Positions 40,913 to 48,510 of a DNA stretch of 64,000 nt are shown here, one piece after another. The DNA is taken from contig NZ_JAJGSX010000031.1 of assembly GCF_021245725.1 (NCBI RefSeq), forward strand, positions 40,957 through 104,956, read 5' to 3'. The notes beneath the pieces are model-generated. The model ran no database searches. It saw nothing but the letters and a program-made list of their open reading frames with translations, and was not told the DNA's origin. The position numbers and the translations under genes were made by a program. Each line of letters starts with the position of its first letter. The first letter of the stretch is position 1. Source of the stretch: Pseudonocardia sp. TRM90224 (GTDB lineage: Bacteria > Actinomycetota > Actinomycetes > Mycobacteriales > Pseudonocardiaceae).

Positions 40913-42853
40913 TCAGATGGCCAGTTCGGGCTTTCGCTCGGTCATGGTCCAGACCCGTTTCCTGCTGGTCACGAGCACGGTGAGGGCGAGCGATCCCACG
41001 AGGAACCCGGCCAGCACGAGCACGTCGGTCACCAGGTGCGACGTGTTGCCGCCGCTGATCGTCACGCGCAGGCCGTCGACGAGGTAGGTCATCGGCAGCA
41101 ACGGGTGGATCGCCCGGAACGGCGCCGGCAGCGTCTCCACCGGGTACAGCCCGCCGCAGGCTGTGAGCTGCAGGATCAGCAACACGAGGATCACCGCGCT
41201 CGCGAGCCCGCCGAGCCACGCGCGCAAGAGGTGCGCGATCGCGACGAACGCCGCGGCACCCAACGCGATCAGGCCCAGATGCGCGAACGGGTGCACCGGG
41301 GCCAGCCCGAGGCCCAGGTCGACGACGAGGTCGAGCACCGCGACGGCGACGAGGCTCCCGGCGAGCGCGGGCAGGTACCCGGCGAGCGCGACGGTGAGGC
41401 TGCTCGCCCCACTCGCCCGCGCCCGGCCCGAGAGCGGGCGCAGCAACAGGAACGCCACGATCCCGAACACCCACATCGCCACCCCGAAGAAGAGCGGCGC
41501 GAGCCCGCGCCCGTACTGGGTCGCCGGGTGCAGGTTCGACGTCGTGACGTCGACGGGCGAGGCCAGCGTCGCGGCGTTGGTGCGCTTGGACTCGGGGTCG
41601 AGCGACGGGATCTGCGCGACGGCGCCCGCAAGACCGGTGGCGAGCTGCCCGGCGCCGTCGGCGAGCTGCCCGGTGCCGGTGACGAGCTGGTTCGCCCCGG
41701 TCTGCGCGCTGCCGAGCCCCGTGTCGAGCCGTTTCGCCCCGTCGGACACGGCCTTGGCGCCGTCGGAGAGGCGCTGGACGTCGGCGGCGGCGGTGCGCAG
41801 CTTCGCCTGGAGCTGCGGGGTGTCGGCGGCGATCGAGCGGGTGTCCGTCGCGATCGTGGCGGTCGTGTCGCGCAGCTTGCCGGCCCGCGAGGAGACGTCG
41901 GAGGTGAGGCCCGCCGCGCGGGTCGCCGCGGCCGTCGCCCGCAGGTAGACGGGGTCGTCGGCCAGTCTCGGGTTGTCCTCACCCAACGCGGCGAGCGCCT
42001 TGACCACCGAGTTCGCGTCGCTGTCGACGGCCGCCGCTGCCGAGGCTGCGCTCTGGGCGAGCCCGGCCGCGGCGGTTGCGGCGTCGGCGACGGGCGTGGT
42101 GATCGAGGGCAGCGCACCGGCGATGCGGTTGGCGACCGGCACGACGACACCGGCGATGTCCCCGACGCCGTCGGACACCTGCTGGGCGCCGGGCGCAAGC
42201 TGGTCGGCGCCGGTCTTGAGCTGGGTGATCCCGTCGGCGAGCGCCGAGCTGCCGGACCGCGCCTGGTCGGCCCCGGCACGCAGCTTCGCCGCGCCGTCCG
42301 CGGCCGAGGCGACGCCGCTGTGCAGCTGGTCGAGGTTGCCGAACACCGAGAGGAAGTACGCGCTGACGGCGGCCGCGTCGATCTTGTTGGTCAGCTCGAC
42401 CTGCACGGTCTCGGCCATCTTCCCGACGATGTACCCGTTGGCGTCGTCGAGCACGATCTGCATCGCGGCCCGCTGCGGCGTGCCGGTCGCGCCGCTGGCC
42501 AGCTTGGTGCTGAAGTCCTGCGGCACCGCGATGAGGAAGTAGTAGTCGCTCTCGGCGAGGCCGCGGTCGGCCTCCGCGCGGTCGACGAACCGCCAGTCGA
42601 AGATCGGGTCCTTGCGCAGCTCGTCGGTGAACAGCTCCCCCGCGGCCACCCGCTTCCCGTCGACCGTCACGGGTTGGTCCTCGACGACGACCGCGACCGG
42701 GATCTGGTCGAGCCGCGCGTAGGGGTCCCAGTTCGACCACAGGTAGGTCGCGCCGTAGATCAGCGGGACGCACGCGGCGAACACGAGCGCCGCGCGTTGC
42801 AACGGCGTGTGGAAGCGGCGCAGCTCCAGCGCCGCGAGGCGCACCAGCGTCAC
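40913..42853 (-). CDS. YhgE/Pip-domain ABC-2-type membrane protein
   Basis: 646 residues. One N-terminal membrane helix (QRAALVFAACVPLIYGATYL), a ~420-residue extracellular part with heptad-like repeats (GADQARSGSSALADGITQLK, GTGQLADGAGQLATGLAG), then five or six C-terminal helices (FFGVAMWVFGIVAFLLLRPL, AVILVLLILQLTACGGLYPV). This is the YhgE/phage-infection-protein architecture, also seen in MmpL- and ABC-2-like exporters. The stop codon of the partner ATPase gene overlaps its ATG. The exported substrate is unknown. Confidence 0.88.
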   Translation of the reverse strand: MTLVRLAALELRRFHTPLQRAALVFAACVPLIYGATYLWSNWDPYARLDQIPVAVVVEDQPVTVDGKRVAAGELFTDELRKDPIFDWRFVDRAEADRGLAESDYYFLIAVPQDFSTKLASGATGTPQRAAMQIVLDDANGYIVGKMAETVQVELTNKIDAAAVSAYFLSVFGNLDQLHSGVASAADGAAKLRAGADQARSGSSALADGITQLKTGADQLAPGAQQVSDGVGDIAGVVVPVANRIAGALPSITTPVADAATAAAGLAQSAASAAAAVDSDANSVVKALAALGEDNPRLADDPVYLRATAAATRAAGLTSDVSSRAGKLRDTTATIATDTRSIAADTPQLQAKLRTAAADVQRLSDGAKAVSDGAKRLDTGLGSAQTGANQLVTGTGQLADGAGQLATGLAGAVAQIPSLDPESKRTNAATLASPVDVTTSNLHPATQYGRGLAPLFFGVAMWVFGIVAFLLLRPLSGRARASGASSLTVALAGYLPALAGSLVAVAVLDLVVDLGLGLAPVHPFAHLGLIALGAAAFVAIAHLLRAWLGGLASAVILVLLILQLTACGGLYPVETLPAPFRAIHPLLPMTYLVDGLRVTISGGNTSHLVTDVLVLAGFLVGSLALTVLVTSRKRVWTMTERKPELAI

Positions 42854-43482
42854 GAGACCCGTGCCAACGCGTCGATCAGCACCGTGTCCGCGTCGGGCGC
42901 CGGCGCGGTGGTGGTCGCGACGACGGAGGGGCCGTGCGCGGCCAGCTGCCCCATCGCGGCCCAGGCCTCCAGCCGGTCGTCCGGGTCCAGGCCGGCGTCG
43001 AGGTCGTCCACGACGACGATCAGCGGCCGCTGCATCGCGGCCAGCACCACCGCGAACAGCACGGCGTCCAGCGGCGGGAGATCAGCGACCCGTTGCTGCG
43101 ACTGCAGCGCCACCCCGAGGACGGCGGCGTAGCGGGCGACCTGACCGGTCGCGCCGAGCATCCGCCGCTCGGCCACCAGGTCCGCGACCCGCAGGTCCGG
43201 CTCCAGCTCGACGGCCTCGCCCACCCGCGCGAGCGCGACCCGGCGCCGGATCTCCTGCGGGGCGATGGCCCCGCCGACGACCAGCTCGCCCGTCGTGGGC
43301 CCGGCCCGCCCGGCGAGCGCCAGCAACGCCGTCGACCGGCCGCTGCCCGCGGGCCCGCACAGCGCGACGACCTCACCGAGCCGCACCGCCATCGTCAGGT
43401 CGCGGAAGACCCACCCGCGGCGGGTGCGGACGCCGAGGCCTGCGGCCGTCAGCACCGGCGGGTACTCGTCTTGGTGTTCCAC
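42850..43482 (-). CDS. Degenerate ABC ATPase partner of YhgE/Pip protein
   Basis: 210 residues. Walker A GPAGSGRSTALLAL is intact, but the LSGGQ signature is not visible (VADLPPLDAVLFAVVLAAM is in its place). Walker B ends VVVDDLDAGLD, with Asp for the catalytic Glu, and the H-loop His is Thr (VVATTTAP). It may bind ATP but hydrolyse poorly, or act with a second ATPase. It is coupled to the YhgE-like gene by a 4-bp overlap. Confidence 0.8.
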   Translation of the reverse strand: MEHQDEYPPVLTAAGLGVRTRRGWVFRDLTMAVRLGEVVALCGPAGSGRSTALLALAGRAGPTTGELVVGGAIAPQEIRRRVALARVGEAVELEPDLRVADLVAERRMLGATGQVARYAAVLGVALQSQQRVADLPPLDAVLFAVVLAAMQRPLIVVVDDLDAGLDPDDRLEAWAAMGQLAAHGPSVVATTTAPAPDADTVLIDALARVS

Positions 43483-43602
43483 ACCCCAAAGGTTCGACCG
43501 GGGTCACGGACCGTTCAAGGAAGTCCACCAGCCCGTGGGCGACTTACCGTCGAACGTGTGGACGACCCGCCGACCTGACCCCCACCTCACAGCGGGCGTG
43601 GA

Positions 43603-44040
43603 TCAGGCCTCCGCCCCAGTCTCAGCCGTGAGGCCGGCTGCCGCGATCCCGGCCAGCGCGGCCGCCTCGTCGTTCAGCGAGACGTCACCCGTGACGCCGA
43701 CGGCGCCGAGCAGGCGGCCGTCGGCGTCGCGGACGAACACCCCACCGGGCACCGAGAGGATCCGGCCGCCCGCGAGCGTCGCGACCGAGGTGAAGAACTC
43801 GGGCGAGTCGGCGGCGCGGGCCGCGATGGCGCGGTTCGTCATGCCCATCCCGAGCACACCCCACGCCTTCGCCACCGCGATGTCGGGACGCAGGTTCCCG
43901 GAACCGTCCTGCCGCCCGAGCGCGACGAGCACGCCGCCCGGATCGAGCACCGCCACCGTGAGCGGGTTGAACCCCTCGTGCGTCCCGTGCTCCAACGCCG
44001 CCGCGACGATCTTCTGTGCCTGGTCGAGTGTGATGCTCAC
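43603..44040 (-). CDS. GlcG/HbpS family heme-binding-like protein
   Basis: 145 residues from ATG 44040. Pattern: TLDQAQKIVAAALEHGTHEG, LTVAVLDPGGVLVALGRQDG, DIAVAKAWGVLGMGMTNRAI, GGRILSVPGGVFVRDADGRL, GAVGVTGDVS. HbpS-type proteins bind heme or corrinoids, or sense redox; some are simple cofactor-binding subunits. No sensor kinase partner is adjacent, and the deazaflavin-dependent nitroreductase gene lies 16 bp upstream on the same strand. Confidence 0.88.
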   Translation of the reverse strand: MSITLDQAQKIVAAALEHGTHEGFNPLTVAVLDPGGVLVALGRQDGSGNLRPDIAVAKAWGVLGMGMTNRAIAARAADSPEFFTSVATLAGGRILSVPGGVFVRDADGRLLGAVGVTGDVSLNDEAAALAGIAAAGLTAETGAEA

Positions 44041-44056
44041 AGGCGCAGATCCTGCC

Positions 44057-44476
44057 TCACGCCGCGCGGGTCAGCCGCAGCAGAGGGATCACGCGGGTGG
44101 TCTTCTCCTTGTAGTCGGCGAAGCCCGGACGTTCGGTGACGACCCGCTCCCATACGGCGTCGTACTCCGGGCCGTTCGGGATCTCCTCCGAGCGGACGGT
44201 CAGCGTCTCGTCGCCGATCTCGACCTCGAACTCCGGGTTGGCCGTGATGTTGTGGTACCAGCTGGGGTGCGACGGCGCGCCACCCGCGGAGGCGACGATC
44301 ACCGTGCGGCCGTCCTCCTCCGGGAAGTGCACGAGCGGGGTCACCCTCGTGGTGCCGCTCTTCGCACCGACGTGGTGGACGAGGATCATCGGGGCACCCT
44401 CGAACATCCCGCCCACCTGGCCCTTGTTGGCCCGGAACTCGTCGATGATCTTCTGGTTCCAGTCGTTCGCGCTCAC
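44057..44476 (-). CDS. Deazaflavin (F420)-dependent nitroreductase family protein
   Basis: 139 residues from ATG 44476. Features: PMILVHHVGAKSGTTRVTPL, VIVASAGGAPSHPSWYHNIT, ANPEFEVEIGDETLTV, and the C-terminal RPGFADYKEKTTRVIPLLRL, the hallmark of the Ddn/DUF385 split-barrel family. It would use reduced F420, found in actinobacteria; the substrate is unknown. Confidence 0.9.
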   Translation of the reverse strand: MSANDWNQKIIDEFRANKGQVGGMFEGAPMILVHHVGAKSGTTRVTPLVHFPEEDGRTVIVASAGGAPSHPSWYHNITANPEFEVEIGDETLTVRSEEIPNGPEYDAVWERVVTERPGFADYKEKTTRVIPLLRLTRAA

Positions 44477-44489
44477 GTACGTCCCCTTG

Positions 44490-45185
44490 TCAGGTCAGCA
44501 TGATCCAAGCCGCGGCGATCACGGCCACTGCCGCGACCAACCAGAAGAACGCCGCCCACATTCCGCCGGGGACGCGGGTGAGCCACGCGAGCATGTCGGC
44601 GTCGGAGTCGCCGTGCCGGCCCCGGCTGCGGCCGCGCTGCAGCTCCCGAACCGCACGCAGGCCGCCGAACAGCAGGAACCAGCACAAGGCCGCCGCGAAG
44701 CCGTCCTGCAGCCGCGGCCAGCCCCATCCCGCGACGGCCGCGACGAGCCCGCCGGTTGCGAGCACCGCCACAGCGCCGTAGACGTTGCGGACGTGGATCA
44801 GGGTCGCGGCCAGCAGGCCCAGCGCGATCCAGAGCATCAGCCGGGACCGGTCCGCCGCCACCAGCGCGGCGCCGCCGACGCCCAGCAACGACGGCGCCGG
44901 GTACCCGCCGAGGAACGTGAACACCAGGCCGGGGCCGCGGCGGGCCCCCGTCGACACCGTCACCCCTGACGTGTCCGGGTGCAGCCGGATCCCGGTGAGG
45001 CCGCGCCCGGCCAGCACGGCGACCAGACCGTGGCCGCCCTCGTGGGCGATCGTCACGACGGTGCGGGTCCAGCGCCACGACACCGACCACAGCACGGCGA
45101 GCAGCGCCAGCGCCGCGGCGAGCAGCTCGGAGCGGTGACCGTCGACGATCGCCAAGACGGTGTCGATCAGGTCGGCATCGATCAC
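44490..45185 (-). CDS. M50-type membrane metalloprotease-like protein
   Basis: 231 residues, six or so membrane helices. The zinc motif HEGGH sits in TVVTIAHEGGHGLVAVLAGR (HExxH), matching M50B-like peptidases. A further conserved HPDTSGVTVS and GGYPAPSLLG follow. Site-2-type proteases cleave within membranes; the usual PDZ domain is missing and the second motif (NPDG) is not clear, so activity is uncertain. Confidence 0.75.
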   Translation of the reverse strand: MIDADLIDTVLAIVDGHRSELLAAALALLAVLWSVSWRWTRTVVTIAHEGGHGLVAVLAGRGLTGIRLHPDTSGVTVSTGARRGPGLVFTFLGGYPAPSLLGVGGAALVAADRSRLMLWIALGLLAATLIHVRNVYGAVAVLATGGLVAAVAGWGWPRLQDGFAAALCWFLLFGGLRAVRELQRGRSRGRHGDSDADMLAWLTRVPGGMWAAFFWLVAAVAVIAAAWIMLT

Positions 45186-45215
45186 CCACCCAGTCTGTCA
45201 GCTGCGCCATACTGC

Positions 45216-45243
45216 TTTGACCTTCCACCTACTGGAGAGTTGA
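45216..45243 (+). promoter_or_regulatory. MerR-type promoter/operator
   Basis: A TTGACC -35-like box is followed by the imperfect dyad CCTTCCA/TGGAGAG, just upstream of the MerR start at 45254. MerR proteins bind such dyads between -35 and -10, so autoregulation is likely. Confidence 0.35.
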
Positions 45244-45253
45244 GGATCGAGCC

Positions 45254-46153
45254 ATGACCGAGACGATCGCCCCGATGCTGACCATCGGGCAGCTCGCCCG
45301 CCGGTCCGGTGTGCCGGTGCGGACGATCCGGTTCTGGTCGGACGAGGGTGTGCTGCCCGAGACCGACCGCTCGCTGGGCAACTACCGCCGCTACGACGCG
45401 CGCGCCGTCGCCAGGCTCGACCTCGTGCGCACGCTGCGCGAGCTCGGACTCGGGCTCGACGACGTGCGGCTCGTGCTGGAGCGCCGGCGCAGCGTCGAGG
45501 ACGTCGCCGCGGCGCACGTCCAGGCCATCGATGCCCAGATCCGCACCCTGCGGACCCAGCGGGCCGTCTGCACGCTGCTGGCCCGCGGCGGCACCTCTTC
45601 ACGGAAGGCGACACTGATGAACGACCTCGCACGGCTCTCCGCCGCCGAGCGGCAACAGATGATCGACGAGTTCGTCGACGCGACCTTCGCCGGCACCGAC
45701 CCGGAAGCGCCGGGCGCCGGGATCGCCGGCGCGATGCGCATGATGCCGGCGCAGTTGCCGGACGACCCCAGCACCGAGCAGGTGGAGGCGTGGGTGGAGC
45801 TGGCCGAGCTGGTCGGCGACCCGACGTTCCGCGAGCGGGTGCGGGAGATGGCGGTGACCGGCTCCCAAAGCGGGGACCAGCAGCAGACGTTCGACCCGGC
45901 GCTGGTCGGGCAGCACGTCGAGCCTGCGGTCGCGGCGGGTTTCGCACCCGGCTCCCCGCAGGCGGGTGAGGTGCTCGACCGGATGGGCATGACCGACGGG
46001 CGCGCCGAGCTGGCCGCGTCCATCGCCACCTTCACCGACCGTCGCGTGGAGCGCTACTGGCAGCTGATGGGCGTGCTCAACGGCCGGGAGCCGTTCCCCC
46101 CGCAGGTGCCGCTCTTCGAGTGGCTGATCGAGGCGCTGCGCGCGCACGCGTGA
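45254..46153 (+). CDS. MerR-family transcriptional regulator with ligand-binding C-terminus
   Basis: 299 residues from ATG 45254. The MerR HTH (LTIGQLARRSGVPVRTIRFW, RYDARAVARLDLVRTLRELG) is followed by a dimerisation helix and a long C-terminal region (SAAERQQMIDEFVDATFAGT, PSTEQVEAWVELAELVGDP), typical of the drug- or small-molecule-sensing MerR group with a TipAS-like helical domain. Effector unknown. Confidence 0.88.
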   Translation: MTETIAPMLTIGQLARRSGVPVRTIRFWSDEGVLPETDRSLGNYRRYDARAVARLDLVRTLRELGLGLDDVRLVLERRRSVEDVAAAHVQAIDAQIRTLRTQRAVCTLLARGGTSSRKATLMNDLARLSAAERQQMIDEFVDATFAGTDPEAPGAGIAGAMRMMPAQLPDDPSTEQVEAWVELAELVGDPTFRERVREMAVTGSQSGDQQQTFDPALVGQHVEPAVAAGFAPGSPQAGEVLDRMGMTDGRAELAASIATFTDRRVERYWQLMGVLNGREPFPPQVPLFEWLIEALRAHA

Positions 46154-46222
46154 CCGGATCGTTCCGGTGCGGGCCCGGAACGGGCCTCCCGGACCCGGGC
46201 CGGCGCGGGTGACGATCGAGGC

Positions 46223-46786
46223 ATGACAACAGCTCTTCTCGTGATCGACGTGCAGGAGTCGTTCCGGCAGCGCGACAGCTGGGCGGAGATCTCGGCGCCC
46301 GACATCGCCGAGCGGATCACCCGGCTCGTCGCGCATGCCCGCGACCGCGGCGACACGGTCGTCTGGGTGCTGCACACCGAGCCCGGCACGGGGACGGTGT
46401 TCGACCCCGAGCTCGGGCACGTGCGGCTGCTGCCCGGCCTCGACCCGCGCGACGACGAGCCCGTCGTGCACAAGACCAGCCACAACGCGTTCACCTCGAC
46501 CGATCTCGGCGAGCGGTTGACCGCGCGTGGCGTGACCGACGTCATGGTCACCGGCATCCGCACCGAGCAGTGCTGCGAGACGACCGCACGCGTGGCGAGC
46601 GACCTCGGCTACGGCGTGACGTTCGTGCTCGACGCCACCGCGACCCAGCCGCTCCCCCGCTTCGGCGGCGGCGAGCCGCTGACGGTCGAGGAGGTGCTGG
46701 AGCGCACGGCGAGCGCACTGCAGGGCCGCTTCGCCGAGGTCGTCAGCATCGACCAGCTGCTGGGCGCGGCTGCCGTGGCACGCTGA
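46223..46786 (+). CDS. Isochorismatase-family cysteine hydrolase
   Basis: 187 residues from ATG 46223. Catalytic triad candidates: Asp in LLVIDVQESF, Lys in VVHKTSHNAF, and Cys in IRTEQCCETTARVASDLGY. The family hydrolyses amides or vinyl ethers such as nicotinamide or isochorismate; which applies is not decidable. It lies 4 bp upstream of a GlxA-type regulator gene, so the two are probably one unit. Confidence 0.88.
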   Translation: MTTALLVIDVQESFRQRDSWAEISAPDIAERITRLVAHARDRGDTVVWVLHTEPGTGTVFDPELGHVRLLPGLDPRDDEPVVHKTSHNAFTSTDLGERLTARGVTDVMVTGIRTEQCCETTARVASDLGYGVTFVLDATATQPLPRFGGGEPLTVEEVLERTASALQGRFAEVVSIDQLLGAAAVAR

Positions 46787-46790
46787 CCGG

Positions 46791-47699
46791 ATGGTGCGGA
46801 CGGTCGTCTTCGTGGTGCCGGCGGGGGTGCACCTGCTCGACCTCGCGGGGCCGGCGCAGGTGTTCTCCACCGCGCACGACCTCGTCGGCGACTACCGGCT
46901 GGCGTACGTCGGGGACGGCCCGGTGCGCTGCCACCAGGGCATCCCGCTGATCCTCGACGAGCACTGGCCCGTGCTCGGCGCCCGCGACATCGTCGTGGTG
47001 CCGGGCTGGCGGGTCGGCAACGGCCCGGCGCCGCGCCCGTTCCCCGTCGGGACGCTCGACCGCATCCGCGCGCACCACGCCGGCGGCGGGCGTGTGGCCA
47101 GCGTCTGTGCCGGGGCGTTCGCGCTGGCCGATTCCGGGTTGCTGGACGGGCGGCGCGCGACGACCCACCACGACGTGCAGGACGAGCTGGCCCGCTACCG
47201 CCCTGCCGTCGACGTCGTGCGTGACGTGCTGTTCGTGCCGGACGGGCGGGTGTACACGTCGGCGGGGATCGCCAGCGGGATCGACCTCGCGCTGCACCTC
47301 GTCGCCGAGGACCACGGACCCGCGGTCGCGGCGCGCGTCGCGCGGACGCTGGTGGTGCCGGCGCGGCGCAACGGCTCCGCGCCGCAGGCCAGCGTGATGC
47401 TGCGGCACCGCGACCACCTCGCCGACACCGTGCACCGGGCGCTCGACGTCCTCGACGCCCGCTTCGCCGACCCGCTGCCGCTCGACGAGCTCGCCGCCGC
47501 GCTCGGCGTCAGCCCACGCACGCTGACCCGCCGCTTCCACGCCGCCACCGGCACCACCCCACTGCGCTACCAGCACGAGCTGCGCCTGGAGAAGGCCGGC
47601 GAGCTGCAGGCGCAAGGGTGGTCGCAGGACGCGGCGGCGCGCGCCGTCGGCTTCACCGACGGCCGGATGCTGCGCCGGCTCCGCTCGAAACCGGCGTAA
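46791..47699 (+). CDS. GlxA-type AraC-family regulator with DJ-1/PfpI domain
   Basis: 302 residues from ATG 46791. The N-terminal DJ-1/PfpI-like domain (VVFVVPAGVHLLDLAGPAQV, VASVCAGAFALADSGLLDGR) has the elbow Cys but serves as ligand sensor in this family. The C-terminal AraC domain has two HTH motifs (PLPLDELAAALGVSPRTLTR, SQDAAARAVGFTDGRMLRRL). It probably controls the adjacent isochorismatase. The second HTH is slightly shortened compared with longer members. Confidence 0.9.
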   Translation: MVRTVVFVVPAGVHLLDLAGPAQVFSTAHDLVGDYRLAYVGDGPVRCHQGIPLILDEHWPVLGARDIVVVPGWRVGNGPAPRPFPVGTLDRIRAHHAGGGRVASVCAGAFALADSGLLDGRRATTHHDVQDELARYRPAVDVVRDVLFVPDGRVYTSAGIASGIDLALHLVAEDHGPAVAARVARTLVVPARRNGSAPQASVMLRHRDHLADTVHRALDVLDARFADPLPLDELAAALGVSPRTLTRRFHAATGTTPLRYQHELRLEKAGELQAQGWSQDAAARAVGFTDGRMLRRLRSKPA

Positions 47700-47738
47700 C
47701 GGGAAGGGGCCACCCAGGGATCCGTGCGTCCCGCACGC

Positions 47739-47797
47739 GTTGCCTGGAAAGCCACCTTCCCGGCGCCAGAGGACGGGAAAGTGGCTTTCCAGGCAAC
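47739..47797. terminator. 24-bp inverted repeat between convergent genes
   Basis: Arms 47739-47762 and 47774-47797 differ at one base and share GGAAAGTGGCTTTCC with the repeat at 19446-19500. It lies between the GlxA-type and LysE genes, which converge, and is likely a bidirectional terminator. Confidence 0.6.
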
Positions 47798-47829
47798 CCC
47801 AGGGGGTGCTGTGCGAGCGCTTTGCGGCT

Positions 47830-48474
47830 TCAGTCCTTGCGCCCGCTCACCGCCAGGCCCGCGCCCATCACGATCAGCATGAGGCCGCCGGTGCCGCCGA
47901 CCTTGCGCAGCCGGGCGGGTGAGGTCGCGAACCACGAGCGGGCCCAGCCCGCGACGAGGCCCCACGCGCTGTCGAGCGTTGTCGCGAGCACGGCGAAGGT
48001 CAGGCCCAGCAGCAACATCTGGGTGGTGGCGCTGCCGCGGGCCGGGTCGACGAACGGCGGCAGCACGGCGGCGAAGAAGACCATCGACTTCGGGTTGGTC
48101 AGCCCGACCACCACACCCTGCAGGAAGAGCTTCCGGTCGACCGGGCCCGCCGGCTGGGCGAGCGCCTCGACGAGGTCGCCGCGGTGGCGGAAGGTCTGCA
48201 CGCCCAGGTAGATGAGGTAGGCGGCGCCGGCGTACTTCAGCACCGTGAACAGCTCGGCCGACTGCGCCGCGATAGCGCCGAAGCCGAGTGCGACCACGAC
48301 CATCACCGCCGCGGCGCCGATGGTGTTGCCGGCGACGCTCGTGAGCGCCGCGCGCCGGCCGTGCGCGAGCGCTCGGCCGACGATGAACAGGACGCTCGGG
48401 CCGGGGATGAGCACCAGCACGACCGCGGCCAGCGCGAACGTCAGAAAGGTATGCAGAGACGGCACGGCGCTCAC
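47830..48474 (-). CDS. LysE-family amino acid exporter
   Basis: 214 residues from ATG 48474. Six membrane helices with family motifs: FALAAVVLVLIPGPSVLFIV (PGP), AALTSVAGNTIGAAAVMVVV, YAGAAYLIYLGVQTFRHRGD, LFLQGVVVGLTNPKSMVFFA. It would export an amino acid or derivative, such as threonine or homoserine lactone-type compounds; substrate not predictable. Confidence 0.9.
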   Translation of the reverse strand: MSAVPSLHTFLTFALAAVVLVLIPGPSVLFIVGRALAHGRRAALTSVAGNTIGAAAVMVVVALGFGAIAAQSAELFTVLKYAGAAYLIYLGVQTFRHRGDLVEALAQPAGPVDRKLFLQGVVVGLTNPKSMVFFAAVLPPFVDPARGSATTQMLLLGLTFAVLATTLDSAWGLVAGWARSWFATSPARLRKVGGTGGLMLIVMGAGLAVSGRKD

Positions 48475-48510
48475 GTTAACCCGATCAGGTGGGCTGGTCA
48501 GCCGGTTTCG

